NCBI RefSeq assembly: GCF_034006335.1
Contig: NZ_JAWDIQ010000002.1
Strand: one strand, 5' to 3'
DNA: 64,000 nucleotides
DNA from: Paracerasibacillus soli
GTDB lineage: Bacteria > Bacillota > Bacilli > Bacillales > Amphibacillaceae
Shown here: positions 42,762 to 53,941 of the stretch, in pieces
Layout: each line of letters starts with the position of its first letter
Position numbering within the stretch: position 1 is the first letter of the stretch
Made by a program: the position numbers and the translations under genes
Notes under the pieces: generated by a model
Told to the model about the DNA's origin: nothing
The model's input: only the letters and a program-made list of their open reading frames with translations
Databases searched by the model: none

Positions 42762-44039
42762 TTATTTTGCTCCTGATGCTTCAATTTGGTCATGAATCGA
42801 CTCTACTGCTTCTTTCAATACTTCATCTACCGGTTCACCTTTAGAAATAAAGTTTAGGGCATCATTAATTGGGTCCCAAACTTGTTGCATAGCAGGTACA
42901 CTTGGCATTGGTTCACCATATTGTGTTTGCTCAGCAAATGCGGAATAAATTGGGTCGTCCGCAATAATTGGATCTTCCATCGCATCATCACGAGCAGGAA
43001 TTTCACCCGCAACTTCGTAATATGTCATCGAGTTCTCATAGTTTGTAATAAACGCCATTAAGTCTTCAGCCCACTCTTTATTATCTGAGTAGTATGAGAG
43101 CATGTAAGATTTAACCCCTACGAAGGACTTAGGATGTTCACCATTATCGAGTAATGGAAGTGGTACAACACCAAGGTCATCTCCAATGCCATCAGTATAT
43201 TCACGTACCATCCAAGGACCGTTCAATACAGTCGATACCTTTCCTTCTCTAAATAAACCGTTCATAATATCTGGTGTTAAATCTTGCGGAATATACCCTT
43301 CGTCAAACCACTCTTTAACGAGTTCTCCACCTTTTATCGCACCTTCATTTGCAAGCCCAATATCATCAATATCATAGTTACCGTTTTCATTTGCAAATAC
43401 GTAAGCACCGTACCCGGAGAAGAATGGGTATGTAAAGTAGAAATTAGCTGCTTCCATTAAGAAACCGTACTTATCTTTACTTGCATCCGTATCTCTTTTA
43501 GCAACTGCCATAATATCTTCCATTGTTTCTGGTGCTTTATCTACTAAACTCTTGTTGTAATACATCGCATATGTTTCGATAACAGCTGGATAGCCCCAAT
43601 AATCGCCATCAAACTGAACTGCTTCTAATGCCGTATCCGTGTATTCTGATTCGTGGTCTCCAAAATGAACTGGTTCCACCAATCCACGTAATACAAGATC
43701 ACCAATTCTGTCATGTGGTTGAAATATAATATCTGGTCCATTTCCAGCCGGACCTTCAACGTCTAATTTTTCTACTTGTTCAAGCATGTCGACAGGAACC
43801 ATTTCAACTTCAATACCTGTTTCCTCTGTATATTTTTCTGTAATTTCTTTCACAGCATCTTCTTGTTTCTCTTCTGCATTCACCCAGAGTTTTAGCTTTT
43901 GTGGCTTCGCTGGCATTTCAGTTGTTGTATCTTTTCCTTTGTCAGACTTTCCTTTTTCCTTTGCATCATCTGGTCCACAAGCGCTAAGTACTCCTACAAC
44001 CAACATAAGCGCAAATAATCCAACTATCCATTTTTTCAT
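42762..44039 (-). CDS. mdxE: maltodextrin-binding lipoprotein MdxE
   Basis: 425 residues. The lipoprotein signal MKKWIVGLFALMLVVGVLSAC has the lipobox LSAC; the mature protein is a type 1 extracellular solute-binding protein (KLKLWVNAEEK, then GPDIIFQPHDRIGDLV and GPWMVREYTDG). It delivers maltodextrins to MdxFG. It is the first gene of the operon and follows an operator and promoter at 44087-44143. Confidence 0.93.
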   Translation of the reverse strand: MKKWIVGLFALMLVVGVLSACGPDDAKEKGKSDKGKDTTTEMPAKPQKLKLWVNAEEKQEDAVKEITEKYTEETGIEVEMVPVDMLEQVEKLDVEGPAGNGPDIIFQPHDRIGDLVLRGLVEPVHFGDHESEYTDTALEAVQFDGDYWGYPAVIETYAMYYNKSLVDKAPETMEDIMAVAKRDTDASKDKYGFLMEAANFYFTYPFFSGYGAYVFANENGNYDIDDIGLANEGAIKGGELVKEWFDEGYIPQDLTPDIMNGLFREGKVSTVLNGPWMVREYTDGIGDDLGVVPLPLLDNGEHPKSFVGVKSYMLSYYSDNKEWAEDLMAFITNYENSMTYYEVAGEIPARDDAMEDPIIADDPIYSAFAEQTQYGEPMPSVPAMQQVWDPINDALNFISKGEPVDEVLKEAVESIHDQIEASGAK

Positions 44040-44086
44040 TTATTGACCCTCCCCAAGGAATTTTCTATAAGTTTTGTGCATAACTA

Positions 44087-44100
44087 TGAAAACGGTTGCA
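44087..44100. promoter_or_regulatory. LacI-family operator or CcpA cre site upstream of mdxE
   Basis: TGAAAACGGTTGCA, 13 of 14 matches to the cre consensus TGWAANCGNTNWCA. It lies just downstream of the mdxE start point, where binding would block transcription. Confidence 0.7.
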
Positions 44101-44114
44101 CTAAACTTTACTAC

Positions 44115-44143
44115 AGTATACATTCTCGTTTTTTAAAAATCAA
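44115..44143 (-). promoter_or_regulatory. sigma-A promoter of mdxE
   Basis: TTGATT, 17-base spacer, TATACT on the minus strand. Confidence 0.7.
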
Positions 44144-44192
44144 CATAAAAAGTGATTTTTAATTAAATTCTCAAAACTAAACATAACAATAT

Positions 44193-44206
44193 AGATAACG
44201 CTTACA
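44193..44206. promoter_or_regulatory. putative MalR/CcpA operator over the divergent promoter
   Basis: AGATAACGCTTACA (reverse TGTAAGCGTTATCT) overlaps the -35 box of the cyclomaltodextrinase promoter. Confidence 0.6.
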
Positions 44207-44230
44207 TAAAAATTATATTTTTGTTATACT
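44202..44230 (+). promoter_or_regulatory. sigma-A promoter of the cyclomaltodextrinase gene
   Basis: TTACAT, 17-base spacer, TATACT. Confidence 0.65.
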
Positions 44231-44295
44231 ACTATTTAAATTAGTAAAAAAACAATTGTTTGGAATTTTTCGTGTAGCAAATACACCATAAATCA

Positions 44296-44309
44296 TGCAA
44301 TCGATTGTA
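44296..44309. promoter_or_regulatory. palindromic operator before the cyclomaltodextrinase ribosome site
   Basis: TGCAATCGATTGTA, a nearly perfect palindrome centred on CG, two bases before the AAAGGAGG site. Confidence 0.65.
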
Positions 44310-44326
44310 TAAAAGGAGGTTGAAGT

Positions 44327-46097
44327 TTGTTAATAGAAGCAATCCATCATCGACCAAAAGACAATTTTGCTTATGCCTTTGATAAAGATACGTTACATAT
44401 TGCTTTGCAGACTAAAAAAGGTGATTTACAGTCCGTCTCTCTGATTTATGGAGATCCCTATCAATGGGAAGATGGCAAATGGATCACCGATACTTTACCA
44501 ATGCATAAGTCAGGTTCAACAGACCTTTATGATTACTGGCGTACTGAAGTAAAGCCAGAATTTCGCAGAACAAGATATGGATTTAAATGTTCAGCTGAAA
44601 AAGAAACAATTTATTATACGGAAAAAGGATTTTACCCGACTGCACCAACTGATACATCCTTTTATTTCTGTTTTCCTTATTTGAACAAAGCGGATATTTT
44701 TAATGCTCCTGATTGGGTAAAAGATACAATTTGGTATCAAATTTTTCCAGATCGCTTTGCTAATGGAGATGCTAATTTAAATCCAATTGGTACGTTACCA
44801 TGGGGAGAAGGTAAACCGACGCCAACGAACTTCTTCGGCGGTGACTTTCAAGGTGTCATCGACCACCTCGATTATTTAGTAGATTTAGGTATTAATGGCA
44901 TTTACTTTACACCAATTTTCAAGGCGTATTCAAACCATAAATACGATACGATTGACTATATGGAAATTGATCCACAATTTGGTGATAAAGAGACATTTCG
45001 TAAACTCGTAAAAAAATGTCATAAGCGTGGTATTCGTGTCATGCTAGATGCTGTATTTAATCATAGTGGTTATTACTTCCCACCATTTCAAGATGTTTTA
45101 AAAAATCAGGAAGAGTCCACATATGCGAATTGGTTCCATATATGGGATTTTCCTGTTATAACAGCGCCAAAACCAAATTATGACACCTTTTCTTTTGGGG
45201 CGTCCATGCCAAAGCTAAACACGGAAAACCCAAATGTAAAAAAGTATTTATTTGACGTCGCGCGTTATTGGATACAGGAATTCGACATTGATGGTTGGCG
45301 CCTTGATGTTGCCAATGAGGTTGACCATGCCTTCTGGAGAGACTTTCGTAAAGCTGTTAAGGATATCAAGCCAATGCATATATCTTAGGAGAAATTTGGC
45401 ACGATGCCATGCCTTGGTTGCAAGGGGATCAGTTTGATGCAGTGATGAACTACCCATTTACAGAAAGCGCCATTGCGTTTTTTGCCAAACAAAACATAAG
45501 TGCCAACAATTTCGCTAATATTTTGACTGAAGTAATCCACATGTATCCAACTCAGTGAATGAAGTCGCATTTAATTTACTCAGTAGTCATGACACACCAC
45601 GGATTCTCACTTTAGCAAATGGACAAATCGAACGGGTAAAACTTTTATACTTATTTCAGTTAACATTTATTGGAACACCATGCATTTATTATGGTGACGA
45701 AATTGGCATGAGCGGTGGCCAGGATCCTGGATGCCGCGCTTGCATGATTTGGGAGGATGAAAAACAAAATCACGACCTCCTTCATTATATCCAAGCACTT
45801 ATTCAGCTTCGTAAATCAGATAAAGTTTTTTCAAATCAAGCCCATTTTAGATTTCTAAAAGCTGACGATAAAACAAACACCCTTATTTTCGAAAAATATC
45901 ATGCACATAAACGGGTCATTATCATTGTAAATAATAGCAATCATGTTGTAGAGATTGAACTAGATTGGCAACCTGACATGCAGGAATATAAGCAAAAAGA
46001 AAATATGTTTGTTAAGGTTCCCGTCACCATTACATCATCGATTAAAGTAAAACCGTATCTATTTAAAATTTTTGAAATGCAAAATGTTAAAGCATAA
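44327..46097 (+). CDS. cyclomaltodextrinase / neopullulanase (GH13_20), two frameshifts
   Basis: About 590 codons. The N-terminal beta domain (IEAIHHRP) is typical of intracellular CDase/maltogenic amylase. Catalytic regions: DAVFNHSGYYFPP, GWRLDVANEVDH (nucleophile), LGEIWHDAMPW (acid Glu) and LLSSHDTPRIL. Breaks near 45378 and 45555; the first, repaired by one base, joins KP to NAYILGEIWH. Start is TTG with AAAGGAGG at seven-base spacing. It opens cyclodextrins and trims imported maltodextrins. It is divergent from mdxE and shares its control region. Confidence 0.9.
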
Positions 46098-46129
46098 GCA
46101 AAGGCACAGATGAAGAAAGGATGAATAAA

Positions 46130-46348
46130 ATGACAAAACAGTGGTGGAAAGAGAGTGTTGTCTACCAAATTTATCCACGGAGTTTTAATGATAGTAATGG
46201 AGATGGGATTGGCGACATAAATGGAATTACTGAAAAACTAGATTACTTAAAAGAACTCGGAGTAGACATTATCTGGCTTTCGCCTGTTTATGATTCCCCA
46301 AACGATGATAATGGGTACGACATACGTAACTATAAGGAAAATTTTTAA
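46130..46348 (+). pseudogene. 3'-truncated oligo-1,6-glucosidase remnant
   Basis: Only the first 72 residues of a GH13_31 enzyme remain: WWKESVVYQIYPRSFNDSNG and LGVDIIWLSPVYDSPNDDNG, closely like malL at 39172. After GYDIRNY the similarity stops and a stop codon follows. The sequence beyond shows no continuation in any frame, so this is a real truncation and not a single-base error. The ribosome site and position after the cyclomaltodextrinase gene are still intact. Confidence 0.85.
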
Positions 46349-46657
46349 TACTTGGATTTTGACTATTACAGGAACTTTTTCACTTAAAGAAGATTGAATT
46401 TTTGAAACCCAACTCGTATAAAAGTTGGATAACGTAATTTTTAAAAAGCGCATTCGTTTGTAATGATCCCAGTTTTTACATTCAATATAAATGCAGGCGC
46501 TTTCTATACATACCTAATCTTGAAAGGAGCTGAGGCCTTATCCACGCTTTTTATATAAAGGACAAGCAACATCAAGCTGACAAGCCTTAGTAAGTGTGTA
46601 ACAGAGGCAATCGTTATCTAACCGGCACCTTCAAATAAAAGAAAAGGAGATTCATAG
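46349..46657. other. region between the glucosidase remnant and the amylopullulanase
   Basis: It holds a hairpin CCAACT/AGTTGG near 46410-46433, a long-range stem AAAGCGC (46444) with GCGCTTT (46496), and an operator at 46606. No gene is supported. Confidence 0.5.
46606..46619. promoter_or_regulatory. putative MalR-type operator upstream of the amylopullulanase
   Basis: GGCAATCGTTATCT; its last eight bases equal those of the reversed operator at 44193. Confidence 0.55.
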
Positions 46658-49600
46658 ATGCATATAAAAAGACATCAAAAAGGCATATCGATTTTTTTAA
46701 TATGGCTCATGTTATTCAGTCTTTTCACAAGTGTATCACCAGCATTTGCTGCTAACAGTAATAAAGATGAAATCAAAAGTCCAATTGTCGACAAAACAGG
46801 CAATGTCACTTTCCAAGCAGTACATGATGGAGACCAGCTTTATGTAGTTGGCAGTATGAATGATTGGGATGTTGGAAATGGGATAAAGATGGAAAGAAAA
46901 AATGATATTTTCACAACAACATCCCACCTACATCCTGGAACATATGAATATAAACTTGTCAAAGGAAATTCTTGGGCCAACGGAGAATTTTTTAGACCCG
47001 CCCAACCCACTACAAAAAAATGGTAACTCCATCGTTCACGTACCTGGCGTCATGGTAGACAATATACCGACAACACTAGAAAAGGGCACGGAGAACTACA
47101 CTTGATAAGACCTTCATAAATAGTAAGGGAGAAAGGTATGAAGTAAGCCCAACGTGGACATTACTCCAAGCCCCTAATGGTGTAGAGTTAAACAAAAATA
47201 CGCTTATTATTACAGATAACGCGAAAACAGATAAGACTTTTACATTACAAGCCGAATATGACGGGTATCTTTCTCAAAAGGAAATTACAATTGTTGACAA
47301 CATGAACAAATATACAATCAATTATTACCGTCATGATGGACAAGCCTCAAATTGGCAAGCATGGATTTTTGGGGATGCTTTAAATGGAGCCGCCTATGAC
47401 TTTGATGCAAATAATGGTGATTTTGTTCAACTCACACAGCACTTTGTTCAAGATGAAATTAAAGTCATTACCCGGCTTGGAGAATGGGAACGTCAGGAAA
47501 TGGATAGGGTCATTCAAATTCCTCAAGGTGAAAGTCAAGTTGAAGTATGGCTCGTTGAAGGAGATGAAGAAGTCTATTACAATGAACCAAAAATAGAAAC
47601 GTATACACCCCCTACTGTCCGTTTCATATACGACCGCAAAAACAAAGATTACGATGACTGGAATTTGTGGGTTTGGAACACAGGAGCAAAAGACGATCAA
47701 ATAGACTTTGATGAAATTGGCGATGTGGCAATAGCGAATATTGAAGTTGGCCCAAGTATAAAAAGATTCGGCTTTAAGCTACGTAAAGGGCAAAATTGGG
47801 ACCAAGTTGATGTTGATAAAGATCGAGAAATTAATGTCAGTCCTACCGAAAAGTTAACGAAAGTATTTGTGAAAGAAGGAAAATTTGAATTTCAAACGAT
47901 TCCATTTGCTAGCGCTCCTTCTGTTAAGGAAGGTGACATAACATTTTTCTATCGTGATGCTAACCTTTATGCAAAGGATGCAATGGATACGATTGATTCC
48001 GTCCAAGTTAAAATTGACGGTAAAACGCATAACATGACCTATGAAACTGAAAATGAAAGATTCACAACTACAGTAAGTAGTTTGGAAGAAAAGACATATG
48101 AATACACATACCTCGTAACAATCGACGGAAAAACAACGGAGGTATCTGACCGTATAATCTCAATGAAGACGGAAAATCGATGATTGATATCGCTTCTTTA
48201 GATGTGGATGTTTCGGCTAAGCTATCAGCAGATTCTATTAACTATAATGAAAATACCGTACTAACAGTAAATTTATTACAGCATGATGGTAAAAAACTAG
48301 ATGATTCGCTCATTCAAAACATCACCGTTGACCTATCAAGTTTAGGCGGTAAAAAGAAAACAAAAATAGATACACAATTAAAAGCCTTAACACTCGCTGT
48401 TACCGACACAATTGAAACAGGGAAAAAGACACTTCCCATAACAGTAACAGACATATATGGTGGCACACACGAAACGGAAATCACACTTCTTATTGAGCCA
48501 AGAGTGATAAAAGATGAAAATGATTTTGATTGGGATGAAGCACGGATTTACTTTATGCTCACCGACCGTTTTGCTGATGGAAATAAAGCAAATAATGACC
48601 AAATTGGCTACGACCCATCACAACCTGGTGCATACCAAGGTGGCGATTTTAAAGGAATTACAAAGAACCTCGACTACATTAAAGATTTAGGAATCAATAC
48701 CATTTGGATTACACCAATTGTCGAAAACGTCTATCATAATGTTGCTTATAACGAGGAAACAAGTACACCTTATTATGCGTATCACGGTTACTGGGCATTA
48801 GATTTTGAAAAATTAAATCCTCATTTAGGCACAATGAAAGACTTTCATGAGTTGATTGATGCTGCAAGTGAACGCGGAATAAAGCTAATGGTTGATGTTG
48901 TATTAAACCACTCAGGTTATGGTTTAAAAGTGGAAGACGAATCTATCCCCAATCCACCAGAAGGTTATCCATCTGATAAAGACCGTGAAAGATTTGCCGA
49001 CATGCTGCGCCAAGACGGTGGCGATGCTGGTGATGAGGTGACAGGTGAACTTGCTGGTTTACCAATTTTATTACAGAGAATCCAGACGTTCGCAATCAAC
49101 TTGTAGAGTGGCAAACAAATTGGTTGAAAAAGGCAACAACTGAAAAAGGCAATTCAATCGATTATTACCGTGTAGATACAGTAAAACACGTTGATGATGC
49201 AACATGGATGCATTTCAAAAATGAATTAACACGTGCTGATTCTGAATTTAAATTAATCGGTGAAGCATTTGGTGCTGCGCCTAATAACGAATATGCAAAC
49301 CGTTATTTGCATACAGGAACAATGGATTCGTTACTAGATTTCGACTTTAAGAACATTGCTCGTCAACTAGTAAATGGTGAAATAGATTCTGTTAGCAAGG
49401 CAATTCAAGAAAGAACAGATAGTATCGATTCTGCAGGAACGTTCGGTCAATTCTTAGGTAGCCATGATGAACCAGGATTCTTACACTTTATAGGTGACAA
49501 GGATCCGAGCAAATTAAAAATCGCTGCAACATTACAAATAACATCAAAAGGACAACCAGTTATTTATTATGGTGAGGAATTAGGCTTATCTGGTGAGGAA

Positions 49601-52600
49601 AATTGGCCAGAGTATGATAATCGTTATGTATTCCCCTGGGATAAAGTGGAAGGAAATAGCGTACATGACCATTACCAGAAGCTATTAAATATTCGTGCTG
49701 AATACTCAAAGCTCTTTTCTAAAGGTAGTTATGAGTTGCTAGCAGGTAGCGATGACATGGGTTATCTCGTATTTGAAAGAAAATATGATGGAAAATCAGC
49801 TATTGTCGGGATTAACACAACAGACAAAGCACAAGACATAACCTTTACAGTCCCTTTCCAAGGAAATACGAAAATACAAGATAAGTATAATGACACAACC
49901 GTTGAAGTTAGCAAGAACAAAAAAGTAACCGTCAATTTACCTAGCAAAAAAGACGGGGAACTTTTATACTTATTACAGATGAAGTAAATAAGGATGAATT
50001 TACTCCGATTCCAGATAACACATTGCGCGTTCATTATAAACGGGCAGATAATCAATTTACTGATTTAGGATTATGGCTTTGGGAAGATGTTGCAGCTCCG
50101 TCTGAAAACTGGCCAGCTGGTAGCACCGCCTTTAAAGATACACAACGAACCGAATATGGCGCATATGTAGATATTCCTTTAGCAAAAGATGCCCAAAAAG
50201 TAGGTTTTTTAGTCGTTCATACAAAAACAGGTGAAAAAGATGGCAACGATAAGTTTGTTGAATTATTTTCCAAAGATATAAATGAAACCTGGATTGAGGA
50301 GGGCTCCGACGACGTAGCAATCGTAGAACCTATTGTTCTTCCGGAAAGTACAATTCGCATCCATTATAAAAAGGCAGATAAAACTTATGGGCCAATCGGC
50401 ATTTGGACATGGGATGACGTTTTGAACCCTTCCAACGAATGGCCAAACGATGCCATGAATTACACAGAAATTGGACCTTACGGGGCTTATTATGATGTCA
50501 CATTAGCAGACAACCCGGAAAAACTAAGCTTTCTCTTTGTAAATAAGGAAAACGAAAAACAAACCGTAGATTATACGTATTCCAATTTTAAATATAACCA
50601 ATTATTTATTACAGACGGGGACGAAAATATCTATACAAATCCGTATGGCTCCATTGCAACCATGCTTTTATCGGGTGAAATTTTATCAGATAAGAAAATC
50701 CAACTTAAGTTTTCTAAAACAGACGAATTAACAGCGGAACTTTTGAAGGAAAATATAAATCTTGTCGATAAAAATGGACAAAAGATAGATATTGACATCA
50801 TTTCGATTATCGACAATACGATGGTTGAACTTTATGGTGACTTTGATTTAAATGCCTCCCCATTTACAGTCTCATATGGAGAGCAAACATTTATAATACA
50901 AGGTGGTTGGCGAATGATAGATGAAATGTATGCTTACGACGGTGAATTAGGTGCGAAATTACACAAAGATGGAACGGCAACATTAAAATTATGGTCACCT
51001 AAAGCTGATCAAGTATCTGTCGTGTTATATGACACAAACAATCAAGATAAAGTTATTCTAGAAAATTTACCAATGACAAAAAATGAACAAGGTGTTTGGG
51101 AAGTAAAGTTAAATAATAAAAATACTGGATTAGATAGCCTACGCGGATACTATTATCACTATAAAGTTACCCATGGTGATGAAACAAAATTAGCACTCGA
51201 TCCGTATGCAAAATCTATGGCGGGTTGGGCAAATGAAGAAAGTGGCGGAAAATACGCTATAGGAAAAGCGTCCATCGTTGAACCGTCTACTATCGGGCCA
51301 AAACTTAACTATGCCGAAATAGATGGATTTGAAAAACGCGAAGATGCAATTATTTATGAAGTTCATGTAAGAGATTTTACATCTGATCCTAGTATTGCCG
51401 ATGACTTAACGGCACAATTTGGCACATTTGCATCCTTTATTGAAAAGCTTGATTATATTGAAGACTTAGGTGTTACACATATTCAATTACTTCCCGTCAT
51501 GAGTTACTATTTCGGTAACGAGTGGAAAAGTGACGAACGCTTATTAGATTGGTCATCATCCGGAAATAATTATAATTGGGGCTATGATCCACATAGTTAT
51601 TTCTCACTTACCGGTATGTATTCGAAAAATCAGATAACCCGGAACAAAGGATTGAAGAGTTTAAACGACTAGTCGAAGAAATTCACAAACGAGGAATGGG
51701 TGTTATCCTAGATGTCGTATACAATCATACAGCAAAGGTAGATATCTTTGAAGACTTGGTACCGAATTACTATCACTTTATGGACGCGGATGGCACACCA
51801 AGAACAAGCTTCGGTGGTGGCCGTTTAGGAACAACGCATAAAATGTCACGTAAATTATTAGTTGATTCAATTACGTATTGGGTTGATGAATTTAAAATTG
51901 ATGGATTCCGTTTTGATATGATGGGTGACCATGATGCAGAAACCATTCAACTTGCATATGATGAAGCGAAACAACTGAATCCAAACATCATCATGATTGG
52001 CGAGGGGTGGATTACGTATGCAGGAGATGAAGGAGATTCGGTTATGCCAGCTGATCAAAACTGGATGCAACATACAGAAAGCGTCGGCGTTTTCTCAGAT
52101 GAATTTAGAAATGAGTTAAAGTCTGGCTTCGGAAGTGAAGGTCAACCACGCTTTCTAACAGGTGGACCACGTTCCACACAGCAGATTTTTGATAATATAT
52201 CAGCTCAACCACGTAATTTCTTAGCGACAAATCCGGGTGATGTCGTACAATATATTGCAGCACATGATAATTTAACATTACATGATGTCATCGCCCAGTC
52301 GATAAAAAGGGATCCTGAATACCATCAAGAGGAAATTCATAAACGGATCCGGCTTGGGAATGCAATGGTCTTAACGTCGCAAGGAACAGCCTTTCTTCAT
52401 GCTGGGCAAGAATTCGGACGCACAAAACAATTTAGAAGCAAATCGGATGAACAACCCTATAAATCAACTTATATGACAGATGAAAATGGCGATCCATTTG
52501 TATACCCATATTTCATCCATGATTCCTACGATTCCACAGATGCCATTAATAAAATAGATTGGGAAATGGCGACAAATGCAGAAAAGTATCCGATTCACAA

Positions 52601-53306
52601 TAAAACACGCGACTACACAACTGGCTTAATAAAGTTACGCCGTTCAACAGATGCCTTTTCATTAGGTACAATGGAAGAAATTGATAAGCAGGTTACATTC
52701 ATTAATGCTCCAGAAATAAAAGCAGAGGATTTAATCATTGGCTATCAAGCAGTTTCTTCTGACCAATCTGAAGCATTTGCTGTATTTATTAATGCAGACG
52801 ATAAGGAACGTACCCTAACACTATCTGACTTAGATTTAACGAAAGGAGATGTAATCGTTGACGGTCAGCTGGCAGGGGTAGTTAAAATAGACAATCCAAA
52901 AGGTGTTCAAATTACGAAAGATGATATTACAATCGATCCTTTAACAACAGTTATAGTTAAATTAGTTCAAGAAGTAATCGAAGATCCTAAAGAGCCAAGC
53001 TATCCGGATGAGCCCGAGAATCCTGAAATTCCAAGTAATCCAAAGGAACCAGATGTTCCAGCTATACCGGATAATTCAGATAAAAATGATGAGCATGTGA
53101 TAGGTGGAGAAAATAATCATCACAATGATACTGGGACTGTAAATGAAACTGATAACACTGGCCAGCAAGCGTCAAACAAGGACCCAGATGGCAAAAAATT
53201 ACCGAAAACAGCTACAACGCTTTATAATCTGCTTTTAATTGGTTTGACCTTCTTTGCAGCAGGCTTGATACTTCTCTATGGTCGTAAGCGAGTTAAAAAA
53301 GAATAA
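46658..53306 (+). CDS. giant cell-wall-anchored amylopullulanase (two GH13 domains), five frameshifts
   Basis: One gene of about 2216 codons. Order: signal peptide (FLIWLMLFSLFTSVSPAFAA), a CBM-like module (YVVGSMNDWDVGNG), two CBM41-like modules (47.3-47.9 kb), a first GH13 barrel with YRVDTVKHVDD, LIGEAFG and GSHDEPG, two CBM41 modules (50.0-50.6 kb, each with LWLWEDV or IWTWDDV), a CBM48-like domain, and a pullulanase GH13_14 barrel with YNWGYDPHSYF, GFRFDMMGDHD, MIGEGW and AAHDNLTLHD. Then come a Pro/Glu-rich linker, the sortase motif LPKTA, a membrane helix and RKRVKKE. Breaks near 47010, 48170, 49080, 49975 and 51650 all leave domain order intact. AAAGGAG precedes the ATG. It degrades starch and pullulan at the cell surface and feeds MdxEFG. 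Confidence 0.9.
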
Positions 53307-53338
53307 TAATAGATTATTATTTGGATTAAAAATAATAG

Positions 53339-53377
53339 AAACAGCCCTTGTGTGGAAATTTACATAGGGGTTGTTTT
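53339..53377 (+). terminator. terminator after the amylopullulanase
   Basis: Imperfect stem AAACAGCCCTTGTGT with ACATAGGGGTTGTTT, followed by TTTT-like bases. Confidence 0.65.
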
Positions 53378-53912
53378 CCATCTTCAAAAATGGGTGCTGT
53401 TCCCACCACGAGGATGCAATTCTTATAAGAATCGCTACCAATCTAATAGCAAAGATAGTGTCGATTAGGTATATAAACATTATTTTATACATCAATCGGG
53501 AAGGTCGATGCATATAATGTCCGTGTTCCCAGGGACGTTACGTCTTTATTGTTAGTTTTTCGATTGTAAAGTAAAAGTCGGAATCATGGTCGTAGATGCT
53601 TGCACATCAAGTGAACTTCAATCAGTGGAAGGTTCATACTTACCCTTGATTATTAGCACTTTTATCCTTAAAAGCAAAGCATTAATAAGGTAAAGAACTT
53701 ATCCTAATCACTAATAGTAGCTAATTAAATTGACATATCGTTATTTCCCCACACATTCGTTTCCACTATGAACACCGTATTATATGCGGAGACTGAATAT
53801 AATATGAGAATCTTCTTCTCATGGTTCACAAAAAAGTACCGCAGTGGATTTGTAATCCTCTACGATACTTTCCAAAGTGCAATAGAACCCTTGACAAAGA
53901 GGGGATTAAGCA
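53378..53912. other. non-coding stretch with one diverged repeat fragment
   Basis: Around 53617-53660, CTTCAATCAGTGGAAGGTTC resembles the start of the ~145-bp repeats at 57351 and 58312. No gene is supported. Confidence 0.4.
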
Positions 53913-53941
53913 TGAAACACAAGAACCGTCCCCATGTTTCA
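53913..53941. repeat. REP-like palindrome docked on the PP2C stop codon
   Basis: Full consensus on the minus strand; the last copy seen in the window. Confidence 0.92.

Noticed and set aside
53235..53513. 92-codon minus-strand frame after the amylopullulanase
   Set aside because: It overlaps the coding end and the terminator and shows no ribosome site or family.
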